NCBI GenBank assembly: GCA_903813345.2
Contig: CAIIXF020000011.1
Coordinates: 8,330,659-8,394,658 of the forward strand
Direction of reading: 5' to 3'
DNA from: Owenia fusiformis
Lineage: Eukaryota > Annelida > Polychaeta > Sabellida > Oweniidae
Length of the DNA stretch: 64,000 bases
The first letter of the stretch is position 1; each line of letters opens with the position of its first letter. The notes under the pieces were generated by a model. The model had not been told where the DNA came from, did not search any database, and saw only the letters and a list, made by a program, of their open reading frames with translations. The position numbers were made by a program, and so were the translations under genes. Shown in pieces: positions 1-11,501 of this stretch.

Positions 1-125
1 AAAACAGATAATCAGGAGATTAAAAAGAAATAAACCACAAACTGCGCGCCTATTTTAGCCAGAAATTACAATCTGTGCGCATACACTATTAAAACTACAT
101 ATTATCATTGGAATCTCTACAGATT

Positions 126-1079
126 GCGAGCTTCTTTGTCACCAAGGATAAAAATGGAGGAACAACCAAAGAGACTTCCGGGACGGAAATTGCAAATCCT
201 AGAAAACGCAGGCAAGCTGGTAATAGTGACAGTACTTTCAGTATTCATAATTATAGCGATGATGATGATGAAAACTTAACCGAAGATGAATATGAAGATG
301 TGTTACATGAAGAAACAGAAGATTCGGGAGTAACGAAAGAATGGATAATGAAAATGTTCAGTGATACCATTAAATCCCATGAGAAGACCATTAATAAAAC
401 TGTGAGTAAAATCGTAGGTAAAGCTGTCACAAAAGCGATTGAAGCGACTAACATCAGGCTAGACTCCTTAGAAAAAGAAAACTCATCCCTCAAAATCAAG
501 GTGAACTCTCTTGAACAAAGAATTGAGAAACTAGAAATCAGTTGTAACCACAACGCCCAATATAGCAGAAAAAACACTGTACGTATACTGGGCATTCCTG
601 AATCGAATAACCCAGCGACTGAGGATTGTAGTGTGTCGATCTCGAATAACGATATTATTCAGAACAAAATCCCCGGGGTATTTGACCCTGAAAAGATTGA
701 GGTATCTCATCGACTTGGAGTCTTTAACGCATCAAGCAGATATCCACGTCCTATAATTGTTAAATTCAAATACAGAGGATCCAAAGACGACTCGATGAAA
801 CGGAGAAGGGAATTGAAGGGATCATCTATCATCATTTACGAGGATCTTAGCCCCGGGAACCGCCAGCTGCTATACCAAATTAAGCAGCATTCTGAGATTG
901 TGCAAGGTTGGAGCTCAAACGGAAAAATCCTTGGGAGACTGCGACGAGGTGATATCATATCCTTCGAGGTTACAGATGACATTGAACAAAGCATAAATAT
1001 GAGACTCAGAGAACCAGCGCGTACTACCAGACAAGGACCTCGGGTTACGGCTACAACGAGTTCTGCTGAAACATCCTAG
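126..1079 (+). pseudogene. LINE ORF1 protein fragment (coiled coil plus RRM-like region)
   Basis: About 318 codons, open to the element's 5' junction and ending in TAG at 1077-1079. No in-frame ATG precedes codon ~80; the only apparent upstream start is a TTG lying in the flanking target sequence, so the true N-terminus was lost by 5' truncation. The product has an acidic Asp/Glu-rich stretch, then a heptad-patterned coiled coil (IRLDSLEKENSSLKIKVNSL), then a conserved QYSRKNTVRILGIPE segment typical of the RNA-binding domain of LINE ORF1 proteins, then a basic region and a Ser/Thr-rich tail. In LINEs this protein coats element RNA in the ribonucleoprotein and acts as a nucleic-acid chaperone. 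Assignment rests on architecture and the GIPE-type motif. Confidence 0.75.
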
Positions 1080-2687
1080 AGACATTTGAACCCCGTCTCC
1101 ATAAACATTGACTGTTGAATGTCAACTGATAAGTATAATCATCTTCACACATGTTATTAGCTAAACTGTAAAATACTGTCTCTACATTATTAAGACATCG
1201 TAAATCAGTCACTCGTGCATCAAACTAAAGACATTGCAAGGAATAGACTGTACAGTATCTCAGTAAATTTATGGTTAAAATGGGCAATTCATCTCACAAA
1301 TTCAAACGAATAAACGACCCATTTTTCCAGTTTTATGAAACATTTAATTGCTATGGTTTATTAACTACATGCTTGAATGAAAACATAACTTCTTTTGTTA
1401 TTAGAAATGTCCAAAATCACTGATCATAACTTAGTATTACGGTGCAAAATAAATGTAATCTAAGATGTACCATGTAAACACAAGTACACTTGTTATTGTT
1501 TATTGCGCATGCGTAGGATGATTAATCCCGGCTATGGCAGTACAGTTATGTTTATAGTACATTGTAAAGGCATGTCAGCTGTATTTCATTATGATAATTA
1601 TCACTTGAACTGAATAACTTCGGGAGCATTATCAAGGTAAAAAACTAACTACATGTATGTATCATGCACTGTTGAAATACTATCGGCAAAATCCTTGTGT
1701 TTTTTTAATATAATTTTTTGCTGCCAACGTGTGTTATGGCATGATGAGCATTCCAATAACAACAACATGAATCTAGCCTATATTTTCTTCGATTTGTGCA
1801 TAATGCTACACGTATGTCAATCTCGACTTGTATTTTTATGCATAGCATAGCGTACTCTAACATGGATAATTATGCGTATATGCTAAATCTGTATATATTT
1901 GGGAATTGGAAAACATTCACAGTTGAATTGCATTGAGTGTGGTCAGTGGTTTACAAGTTTTGTTTTGCAGTACTCTAAATCACAATACCCTGCTATCAAT
2001 TTTCTAAATGACCTCACACTCTAACTGTGGAAACTTGTAAAAGGTCATGTAAAGTGAACAATGTTTGTATTTACTAATAACTAATGACCCTTAGGCAATA
2101 GTCCAATATGTCTTTTAATTCAGGGTGTTCTGCTAAGAATGAAGCTATCCCAACTCTCATCCAGAGTTGTGTTACACCTAATAATAATCTAATCTCAGGG
2201 TATCCAATCTTAGTGTAGTATAATCACATACACAGTCCTAAATGCAATGTTATTATGCTATCACTGAGGAATTATTTCAAAACAAAAATTTGAGTTCTTT
2301 TTTGAAGTATTTGTGCAATAAAATTATAGGCTGACATATACATCTTTAAAACAGTATGGTTAAATAATGATTGGGTAAAGACTAGACAATGTCAAACCCA
2401 TTTAGGGTTTTGGACATTGAATAAAAAAACTTATAATGGCACATGAGATATGATTTTATAACACTTTCCAGAGAGCCCTTATTCACAGACAGTCACATTG
2501 AAAGTATGATCTCAAACATGATCATATTTACAATGACTGCCATGTTCATGGCCTATACCATGACTTGTGAACTTGAGCTTTTTTGTGTTACAGGCTTTCC
2601 GTGGGGGCGAATTTTATTGTATTGTAAGTTAACATGTGTTCTAATGATATATGTAGGTTACAATCCTGCTAGGGTTGGAATTGGCTA
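1080..2687 (+). other. Long AT-rich inter-ORF region of the 124-8270 retrotransposon
   Basis: About 1.6 kb separates ORF1 from ORF2, far more than usual in two-ORF LINEs. I see no long conserved ORF in its first 1.3 kb and no clear terminal repeats marking an insertion. The last part carries a short hydrophobic ORF (2443-2688). It could be a genuine long spacer, an unnoticed insertion, or decayed coding sequence. Confidence 0.4.
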
Positions 2688-2688
2688 A
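2443..2688 (+). CDS. Short hydrophobic ORF overlapping the ORF2 start by TAATG
   Basis: An 81-codon ATG ORF. Its stop TAA (2686-2688) shares its last A with the ATG of ORF2 (2688-2690), giving TAATG. Residues ~22-40 are hydrophobic and Met-rich (MISNMIIFTMTAMFMAYTM), suggesting a membrane segment, in keeping with the hydrophobic start of ORF2. Stop-start overlaps of this kind are used for termination-reinitiation in some non-LTR retrotransposons, but there the upstream ORF is ORF1, which here ends 1.6 kb earlier. I do not recognise the product. Conservation in other copies would decide whether it is coding or chance. Confidence 0.3.
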   Translation: MRYDFITLSREPLFTDSHIESMISNMIIFTMTAMFMAYTMTCELELFCVTGFPWGRILLYCKLTCVLMIYVGYNPARVGIG

Positions 2689-3104
2689 TGCCAATTTGTA
2701 TTGAAATATGGAGAATAGCAGTAGGGTTGTTTAATTACCATAAACTGAAAATGATCAATGCACCAGACTCTTCCAGTGATATACCAGGCTTATATTTCAG
2801 AATTTGTACTCTCTTAACCCTCTTACTAATTGGTGGAGGGTTATTGTTTAACATTGCCAAACATGGAACACTGGTTTTTACATTCTTGTCTTTTATTATA
2901 ATATTTGCCCAACAAGTATTTTATTTTTGTCTGGTATCAATGACATGTTTTTATGTACTATCATATGTCATGCATCAGCATTCTAATTTTTCACTAGTCG
3001 TTATTAAATTGTTTCTACTGGTACTGTCAATAGGTTGCCTCCCAGGTTCGGTACTGCTCATACATAACCCAAGTCACATAAGTAGAATTCTGTTAATGTT
3101 ATGT

Positions 3105-3131
3105 GGAGATGTGGAAATCAATCCTGGACCG
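3105..3131 (+). other. 2A-like ribosome-skipping motif (GDVEINPGP)
   Basis: Codons 140-148 of ORF2 read G-D-V-E-I-N-P-G-P, matching D(V/I)ExNPG|P, preceded by the hydrophobic LLMLC. In 2A peptides the ribosome fails to link the final Gly and Pro, releasing the upstream peptide and continuing from Pro. Such motifs are known at the N-terminus of some APE-type retrotransposon ORF2s in marine invertebrates and trypanosomes. Here skipping would detach a ~147-residue hydrophobic leader and leave an endonuclease/RT beginning with Pro just ahead of the endonuclease fold. Confidence 0.88.
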
Positions 3132-5217
3132 GTTGATGATCTAAAAATACTTTTTTGTAACATAAATAGTATCAAAGCTGATTCAATGGGTAGATTAGAA
3201 TTCCTTAAACAGTATGCTAAAAATGAACAGTTTCATATTATGGCAATTTGCGAAACAGGAAACATCTCTACAAATGATTTAAACTCCAAGAACTTTAATG
3301 TGTTAGGCTATGGCAAACCAAAATTTTCAACAAACAATGGACGGGGACTGATTCTTTGGACACATGACACAATTGAATCTAAAATCTGTGATGAATATAT
3401 GTCTGATGAAATGTCAAACTGCTGGATTGAGATAAAGGCTAATCATAAGTCATTAATGTATGGGTTCTTCTACCGTTCCCCCTCTATGTCTGCTCATGAA
3501 ACAAGACAATATTTTAACTCATTGAAAGATAACTTTGGACAGGTATTAACTAAACCCAGTGATGGAATGATTATAAACGGAGACTTCAATGCTCGTAATG
3601 ATATCTGGTATGAGGATGATAATAATAATCTTGCAGGATATGAACTTAGTAATATCTTAATTGACTTAGGTCTTAAACAACTTATTAATGAACCGACACG
3701 AATAACTAATAATTCTAAATCCTGCATTGATCTACTTATATCTGATTCTGAGCACCTCCTAACTTTCAATGTGGATCCACCTGTTGGAAATTCAGATCAT
3801 TGTTCAATAGTTACAAAATTTAGACTAAAAATTCCCAGGGAACCTTCAATTAAAAAGACAATATGGTATTATGATGATATTAATCTGGAACTAATTAATA
3901 ATAAGATATCAGAAATCAATTGGAATTTTATTGATACAGATACTGTAAATAATGCAACTAACAATTATATTAAAACATTGTTTCAAATCATGAAAGATAA
4001 TATTCCAAATAAGATAATTTCTTCTAGATTTGATGATCAGCCATGGTTTACAAATGACATTAAAAAAGAAATATACAAAAGAAATAAAATCCACCACAAA
4101 TTTAAATCAACTAATGACCCATTCTATAGAGACAAGTTCAAAACACAAAATCAATTAGTAAAGCAGTTAATAGAAGAAGCTAAATCTGATTATGAAAGAA
4201 AACTAGTTAATAAGATTGAATATGTTAGTAGAAATTCTGTGGATTATTGGTCATTGATAAAAGAACTTCTTGGAAAAAATCAAGTGTCAACAATACCAGT
4301 GTTGAGAAATCCCACTTTAAATACTTCAGCCTGTACCAGCTATGAAAAAGCCAATGCTCTCATGAAATACTTTGTTGGAAAAAACATAATTAACATAAAT
4401 GATGACTACACTCCTCCCTTCCAACTTAGAACACAACATACTATGCAAAATTTTAGAACCACGACTGAAGAAGTCTTTGAACTTTTACATGACCTTGACA
4501 CAACTAAATCTCAAGGGCCTGATGAAATTAATAACAAAATGTTAAAACTATGTGCCAGATCTCTTGCTTTACCAACCAGTAAACTATTTAATAAGATATA
4601 AGAAGAGAACACTTTCCCTGATATATGGAAAGAAGGTATTATTGTTCCTATTTATAAAAAAGGAGACAGGGAACTTGTCAGCAACTATAGACCGGTGACA
4701 CTCTTAAGTAACCTTTCGAAAGTTCTTGAAACCATCATTCACAAACATCTTTTGGCTCATCTGCTTCAACACAACCTTTTATACAAATTCCAGAGTGGTT
4801 TTCTCCCGAAGCACAGCACCGTTAACCAATTAATTAACATTGTTCACAATATCCATGAAAATATAGATAATAATAAATATGTCCGCTCAGCTTTTTTAGA
4901 TTTAACAGCCGCTTTTGATTTAGTCCCGCATAGATTACTTATACAGAAACTTAAAGGCTATGGTTGTAATTTCAATTTTGTACAGCTAATGACATCATAT
5001 TTAAAAGACAGAAGGGTTCGAGCCAAAGTCAACAACAGCTTATCTGATTGGTCTTCTGAAAATTATGGAAATCTTAATAATGGAACAAATAACAATAATA
5101 ACTAGACTTTGGAAATTGAACGAAGTTCAATTTCAGACTCCAGATCTAGACTTTTTTAAGCCCAGTCATCTAAAATAAAACAAGTCATCCAGAATAAGCT
5201 GAGTCATCCAGAATAAG

Positions 5218-5415
5218 ATGGATGGATAAAATAGGAAGGTAGGAAAGGATAGAATGGGTTGGAACGATAGGATAGAATAAGAAAGAATGATAGGATAGAA
5301 CAGAATAGGAAGAAAGGATATGATAGGAGAGGATAGGAAGGATATGAAGGAAAGGATACGAAGGAAGGATAGATAGGAAGGATAGGATAGGATATGATCA
5401 GATAGGAAGGATGGA
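5218..5415 (+). repeat. GGATA/GGAAGGATA-like purine-rich simple repeat
   Basis: About 200 bases of imperfect GGATA, GGAAG and AGGATAGGAT units inside the nested element. One strand is almost free of pyrimidines except T. No coding capacity. Confidence 0.8.
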
Positions 5416-5494
5416 TGAATTTTTCAATATTTTCTTCTCTACTCTTGACTTTCTATCAGGATACCATCAGATCGATTTTCCGAAATTTCAAAAC

Positions 5495-5893
5495 GCCATA
5501 ACTTCCGAACCGGAAGTCGGATCTAAATTTGATTTAAAGATTCGGATCCCTGACAAAATTTTACCCCTAATTCATAACTCATACGTTAAATTTGGCGAAT
5601 TTTTATTTTGACCTACTTTCTGGACACGCCATAACTTCGGAACCGGAAGTCGGATCGAAATTTGGTCTGCAGATTCAGATTCCTGACAAAATTCTACCCC
5701 TAATTCATAACTCATACGTTAAATTTGGAAACTTTTTATTTTGACCTACTTTTCGGATACGCCATAACTTCCGAACCGGAAGTCGGATCGAAATTTGGTT
5801 TGCAGATTCGGATTCCTGACAAAATTCTATTCCTAATTCATAACTCATACGTTAAATTTGGAGAACTTTTTATTTTGACCTACTTTTCGGACA
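5495..5893 (+). repeat. 133-bp tandem repeat, three copies
   Basis: The phrase GCCATAACTTC recurs at 5495, 5628 and 5761, an exact 133-bp step, with whole units containing AACCGGAAGTCGGAT and CTCATACGTTAAATTTGG. A fourth, separated relative lies at about 6235-6370. Short apparent ORFs here are by-products of the repeat. Confidence 0.85.
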
Positions 5894-8472
5894 CCATATC
5901 TCAAAAGTGGGTCAAAATACTTTCTGACGGCAAAAGGCTCACACTATAAGCACACTCTTGGCTACATGTATACACAATTTCGAAGAATATTATTGAAGTG
6001 TAGTGTCAGAATCGCAAAAATAAGGAAAACCTTTGAATTTGACCTAGATTTTGACCTAGGAATTTTGGTGTCCAAATTCTGAAGCTAGATGGCTTTTGAG
6101 GTCCCCTTCTTTTGAAGGCTTTCATTAAATTAAGCTGAACTCAGTCTATATTTCGTATTTTTCATTTCAAAAAAATATTTTTTCCCATTGACTTAACATG
6201 GGCACAAAATTTAGCGATTTTTGAGTTTTCAAAACGCCATAACTTCCGAACCAGGGGTCGGATCGAAATTTGGTTTGTAGATTCGGATTCCTGACAAAAT
6301 TCTACCCCTAATTCACAACTCATACATTGAATTTGGAGCACGTTTTGGTGTGACCTACTTTCTGGACGCCATATCTCAAAATGGGTTTGAGATATCAAAA
6401 AACTAAATCGACCCTAGCTTTCCTACTTTTTTATGAGGAACACAATGAAAAAAACCTGGATCGAAAATATTGAAGGACGACTGAGAAAATTGAAAAAAGT
6501 GACAAAGTACTGGATTTGACCTAGTTCTTGACCTTTGACCTAGAAAAAAATTTGACCCAATTTCCCACCAACTAGATACTGAACCTAAATCAACTGTATA
6601 ATGGTCTTTACTGGATACCTTATAGTTACTGAAAAAACTCAAAAAGAAAAATAAGAATAATAAGAAGAAGAATAAGAATACTGGCAAAAACAATAGACTC
6701 CAGATTGATATCTGGAGTCTAATAACAATGATCACAATATAAATAACTATAAAATCAATGCAGGTGTACCTCAAGGATCAGTCCTCGGGCCCCTCCTATT
6801 TCTTATTTACATTAATGACTTACCAGATGATCTCCTATCCAAAACATTTATTTTTGCTGATGATACATCTATTTATAGTGCACATGACAGTTTTGATCAG
6901 ATTTTAAACATTCACCAACCACTTCAAAGAGATCTTGACATTTTGGCAAATTGGGCCATGACTTGGAAGATGACTTTTAAGGCACAAAAAAGTGCTGACT
7001 TAACCTTTGTATCAGGAAATAGAAGACTATTACAAGAGCCAGTCCCTTTAAAACTAGGAGGAGATGTGATTCCTAGTTGCACCAAACACAAACACCTGGG
7101 CTTAGTACTTGATCAAAATCTAAACTTTAATTCACATGTTGACCAACTCATAGAGAGAGTAATCTCTCTCATGAGACCATTGAAAAAGTTAACTAAAATG
7201 CTAAACAGTAAATACCTAGAGAATATATATAATTCATTTATACTACCACATTTCGACTACTGTGATACAATATATGATAAGGCATCAACTTCAAAACTAT
7301 TAACATTGGATAGACTTCATTATCAAGCAGCTTGCCATGTGTCAGGAGCAATACACGGTTCAAACACATCGAAAGTTTTATCATTACTCAACTGGAAAAC
7401 GTTAGCTTCCAGGAGAGAAGAACATCTTAAAATTTTTGCTTTCAAGGCTAGATACCATTGTTTCCCTCCTTTCATTTGTGATTTAGTTAGTTCATACGAG
7501 AATATTCCAAATCGGCCCCTAAGACAACCAAGGCATTATAGAATACCCTTTCCAATCAGTAATTCGTTCAAAAAGTCAACCATTATCAGGGCTATGACCC
7601 TGTGGGATGACATACCATATGAGGACAGGAAAGGCCAACCAATATCTAGATTTAAAAGGTTAGTAAGAGGAAATATGAGCCCTGACTCCAGAGTATCCAC
7701 TACTAAAATGAATATGACAATGCCAAGGAAAATTGAAATTCTGTTCAATAGATTTAGAGCTGGACTGATTCTAAAAGCACATTTATATTCCCATAACTTT
7801 GTGACAGTAAATGACCCTTTCTGCGTATGTGGTGACATACAACAAACAACGCATCACTTTTTATTAAACTGCCCTCTGCTGCAACAAGAAAGATGCACTC
7901 TCCTAGCAGGACTAAAAACCTTAGGATTTTTCAATCGTTTCCAAAATTTAAACTCTCATGAAAAAATTCAATTTTTATTATTTGGAGACAGAAATCTCAC
8001 TGTAACTGATAATGAACAAATTATTCATATAGTTAGCCATTACATCTGCCAGGCTCTTGATATTTTAGATTAACCCCCCCCCCCCCCTGAAAGCCTCTAA
8101 CATTCCCTGCCATTAATATTATGTACCTTATCTATTGTATTTTCATTGTTTCCATTTTTATATGTTTTGTATATTGCCGACAATGTTGAAAAACGTAGGC
8201 AATAATATTGTAATGTATTTTATGTTATATTTGGAATAAATGAGAAATGAAAAAAAAAAAAAAAAAAAAAATCTCTACAGAGGTACGTGTAGGTGTTTTC
8301 GATGTAGCTTTGGAAATTTTGCTTTATCGTCAGATTTTATGAGATTTTCATATTGAAAGTCAAAATGTATAATAGAAGTGACAATTAAGTTGGGAACGAA
8401 AAAAACATTTATTTTCAGATCACCATCTTGGTGGATGGACTCTCATAGTGTTTCAATTATGGGGTTCTACTA

Positions 8473-9030
8473 TTAGACACATATGTGCCTTGTATGGCGC
8501 TTATGTTTTCTAATAATACAAAACAAACTTGGATAGGCAAGCAGTTTTGAAATATTAGGCACGCAGTTTGGGAAATACATGTGAATATAGGCGCGCAGTT
8601 TGACAAGAAAAATGTTTAAATCACGTTTATGGCGTATTATCGTTTTGAACACAAACTTTGCTGTTTTAATCAGATGGAGTGACTCTATATATTCTAGCAT
8701 ACACAGACACAATGGCTGAATAAACGGCAAATGACGATAAAAAGACATAGATATAACTTTACACTGTAAATTTTGAACACAGAAGTTACTTAAGACCCTT
8801 ATATTGAGATAACTAGGTTTACATCGGGAAAAACATTGAGTACTATGAGTAAATTAAGTTCATCTTCACAGAATGGTACTATCTTTAGAACGATACTAAC
8901 CTTGTATTTTTCGTATTTTGGCTCTTTTTGGGAGTCGTGTCCTCCCCGTCTCACATTTTGAAATATGCGCGCAGTTTGTCAGAGTTTCAAACTGCGTGCC
9001 TAGTAGGCACGCTGCTTGACATGGGCATCG
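8473..9030. repeat. Dispersed GGCRCGCAGTTTG motifs, a repeat split by the retrotransposon
   Basis: The motif (G)GC(A/G)CGCAGTTTG and its complement occur near 8537, 8558, 8588, 8970, 8987 and 9007. The complementary form also occurs at 37-50, on the other side of the retrotransposon. This suggests the retrotransposon inserted into an older element, leaving halves at 1-112 and 8282-9030. CAAACTGCGTGCC at 8987 faces GGCACGCTGCTTG at 9007, forming a hairpin. Confidence 0.45.
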
Positions 9031-9840
9031 TGACTCAAATCCATGAAATTAAACAGCCGCGAAATTGCAATATTGAAAAATCGCGAAATTTTATAGCGTC
9101 GAAATTTACCAAGAGTACAGTAACAAGAGATCATTTTTAAAAAATGAAGGCTCATGTGAAGGAGATGTTTGCAGTGTTGTTATGAATTGTATTGATAAAT
9201 AGGGATGCTTACTTTAACGCGGTTGTAATTTATCAAACGGCAAAAGTAGAAAAAATCCGAACATTTTGAACTGATTAAGATCTTTAAATTGTGAAGGTCT
9301 GAGTAACTGGACCTCTAAGAAAACATCCAAACATATCAAAAAGTGAAGATGGGTCAATTTGATTCTCGTTCTCCGAAGATATTTATAAAATAGTTAAATG
9401 TTCGGTTTTTTTTTAATGCTGTAAATTGTTCACAATTCTAAATCAAGAAGTCCTATTTCTGTCGTATTTAGGAAATCATGTTGCCAAAAATCAGTGCACA
9501 GTTTTCATGGTGTTGTTGTAAAATGTGCGTATATGTCGTTTGAAACCCTCTCTAATCCAATTTTATTATAAACTAACACGTCAAGGTTAAACTTTTGATT
9601 TGATTGATTTGTCAAAATAAAAATCACCCTTTTATAAATGTGTGACGATCTATAATATACTTATGCTATATAACAGTTAGAGGTGTTGACACAACGACCT
9701 CGAACCTATGAACCCTTGAGTATTATTCCGGGATCGGGCCTTTTATACTAAACGGTGAGCAACACCAGACACGAGCGTTCGATTTGCTAAACGATATGCG
9801 TCACCCTTTAAACCCCCCCCCCCAAAAAAAAAAAAAAATT
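9031..9840. other. Unassigned AT-rich sequence
   Basis: No plausible ORF or clear terminal repeat. It ends in a C-run/A-run junction around 9810-9838. A short GC-richer block near 9690-9800 may be an old repeat fragment; I cannot name it. Confidence 0.4.
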
Positions 9841-9844
9841 CAAT

Positions 9845-10690
9845 TTTTTTTATTGATTTTATTGACTAAAGTGCCCAGAAAGCACCAAACAGCATCTTAA
9901 AATTGTAAAATTTTCTTGGAAAATAGGCACTTTTAGGCACAGACACTTTTAAAGTGCCCAAACTTCATCGAATAGCACCTTGATATTGTAAATTTTGATA
10001 TGAGGGACAAACACTTGCTCGCCCTCTGGCACCCCAGCCCCACCTCCCCCTCTGGCACCCCCCCCCCCTTTGACACCCCCAAAATTTGAAAAAAATGTGA
10101 TTGTTTTTCAATGTTTTTATTGACTAATACACTTTAAAAGTGCCCAGAAGCACCAAATATCATCTTTAAATTATAAAATTTCCTAGGAGAGTTAGCCACC
10201 CCTCACATCCCCCACAAAACAAAAGAAAATATTCTGAATTTCATGTATTGTCTCAGACATTTTTTAAGTGCCCAGACATCATCAAATAGCACCTTGATAT
10301 GGTCAATGTTTCTGGGGGACAACCCCTTGCTCCTCTCCTGGCACCACACCCCACTTCACCCTCTCATCCACTTTGACACCCCCAAAAGAATTTGAAAAAA
10401 TACACATTTTTCTTATTGACTCATAACGCACAGGCGTACCAGAATCCAGTTGGTTGCGAATTCGCTCCAAATACAACCAAATTTCAAAATTTTCCTGGGG
10501 GAGAACCCCCAGACCCCCCTAAATGCTCCGTTTTTTTTCCACTCAACTCTTATTCCCATGGTGGTGTCGTACTACTTGGAAAATTACACTTTGAAAGTGC
10601 CCAGAGAGCACCAAATAGCATCTCAAAACTGTAAAATTTTCTAGGGGGAGTGGATCACTCCTCACACCCCCCACAAAACAATTGGAAGTT
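9845..10690. repeat. Diverged tandem repeat of about 300 bp with AAGTGCCCA motif
   Basis: AAGTGCCCA followed by (A/T)CACCAAA or ATCGAATAGCACC recurs near 9869, 9952, 10138, 10266 and 10595. The best-matched pair (9952 and 10266, both followed by AATAGCACCTTGATAT) is offset by about 314 bp. Units also share C-rich blocks (CTGGCACCCC, TTTGACACCCCC). Copies differ by many substitutions and indels, so the array is old. Confidence 0.65.
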
Positions 10691-11495
10691 GCATTTGTCA
10701 ATTCCAAACCAATATAGAGAGTAACTGAGCCCCCCCTCTGACTTACGCGATTTGATTTACGCGGCAAAAATTGACAATTTTATAATCTCTTTAGTAAGCT
10801 AAAAACCGCACCCCCCTTGGAGAAAAGTGTCTTACGGGCCTGCCTGAGACTCTAATCTGATGGATAGAATGCACAAAAATTTTGCTATTATAGGTAAAAA
10901 GTTCTTTTCAAATTTCGAAGTGATTTTACCTGTTAATTCTGTCAGTGGTCTGCCTTTTTTGCAGAAGTTACACTGAAACTCAAACTCCATGAAACGAAAT
11001 GAAATCACTAGGAAAAAACATGGCACACATTGTGCGCATGTGCAGCAAAGTTTAAACCAATCAGATTATTTGATTATTTTGCGCACATGAATTATTTGCT
11101 TCTGAGCACTTACAAGCTTACCACAATAAACAAACCTGGCAGAGACTACCCCTTTTTCATTTTGGCGAAATTTCGGCTCAAACTCGTGACAAATGCATAC
11201 ACTGGTGTGAAGCCTTGGAGGAATTCATTTTGGTAAATATGATTTATGGTGTATACTTTTCTGCAGTTTGTGGGAGTTTGGGACATTAAATGTTAAAATT
11301 CAAGAAAATATGCCAATTATACGACTTATCAATTAATATGTATTAGCACAATGACTTCCTGATTAATCCTCATACAAGTAAGTTTTGTGATCTTCACCAA
11401 GTGGCATGGATTATCACTAGTATATTTTGTCTATAACAGTATAATAATCATGATAGATATATGATTGAGGCTTTATAAATGATAATTAATGGATA
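10691..11495. other. No recognisable gene
   Basis: AT-rich sequence with only short, non-conserved ORFs. Nothing assignable. Confidence 0.4.
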
Positions 11496-11501
11496 CATGA
11501 G

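Larger units (their letters stand above)
5103..6721. mobile_element. Non-autonomous element (TAGACT...AGTCTA) inserted in the reverse transcriptase
   Basis: The insert begins TAGACTTTGG and ends GGAGTCTA. It is flanked by ATAAC at 5098-5102 and 6722-6726 (5-bp duplication; a 6-bp reading AATAAC is equally possible). Both ends fold on themselves: GAAATTGAAC/GTTCAATTTC just inside the left end and AGACTCCAGAT/ATCTGGAGTCT at the right end. The interior is a purine-rich GGATA-like block, three 133-bp tandem repeats and an isolated related copy; no transposase. Removing the insert plus one duplication leaves the host RT frame open, showing that it landed in a formerly continuous ORF. Superfamily not determined. 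Confidence 0.7.
2688..8073 (+). pseudogene. LINE ORF2: hydrophobic leader, 2A-like peptide, AP endonuclease, reverse transcriptase (broken)
   Basis: ATG at 2688. Residues ~40-130 contain about four hydrophobic segments, then a canonical 2A-like motif (DVEINPGP, residues 141-148), then an exonuclease-endonuclease-phosphatase domain (~150-380: NINSIK, ICETG, GDFNAR near 297, SDHC near 368), then reverse transcriptase (SNYRPV, LDLTAAFD motif A, GVPQGSVLGPLL motif B, FADD motif C) and a C-terminal region with CxC...H...C spacing. It nicks target DNA and copies element RNA. Two lesions: an in-frame TAA at 4599-4601, with the same frame continuing beyond it, and the element at 5103-6721 inserted between motifs A and B. 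After the insertion the frame stays open to 8073. The stretch just before motif B is unusually Asn-rich. The original was probably near 1.2-1.3 thousand residues. Confidence 0.85.
124..8270 (+). mobile_element. 5'-truncated APE-type non-LTR retrotransposon with a nested insertion
   Basis: The segment is bounded by a direct repeat ATCTCTACAGA at 113-123 and 8271-8281, the second copy directly after a 20-base poly(A) (8251-8270). This is the signature of target-primed reverse transcription. It contains an ORF1 fragment, an ORF2 with 2A-like motif, AP-endonuclease and reverse transcriptase, and a 3' UTR of about 180 bases. Motif style (GVPQGSVLGPLL, FADD, Leu/Trp-rich C-terminal region with a Cys-His knuckle) fits the CR1/L2/Jockey-like group; exact clade not assigned. 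The 5' end falls inside ORF1, so the copy is 5'-truncated. A 1.6-kb unrelated element (5103-6721) splits the reverse transcriptase; without it the copy is about 6.5 kb. It cannot make intact proteins as it stands. Confidence 0.9.

Noticed and set aside
108-125. Apparent start of the 323-codon ORF1 at 108
   Set aside because: The codon is TTG, not ATG, and lies in the target sequence left of the element boundary.
251-595. Minus-strand 114-codon ORF opposite ORF1
   Set aside because: Shadow of the ORF1 coding sequence; no domain.
5411-5949. Two plus-strand ORFs of 66 and 74 codons
   Set aside because: They share the same peptide because they read the 133-bp tandem repeat.
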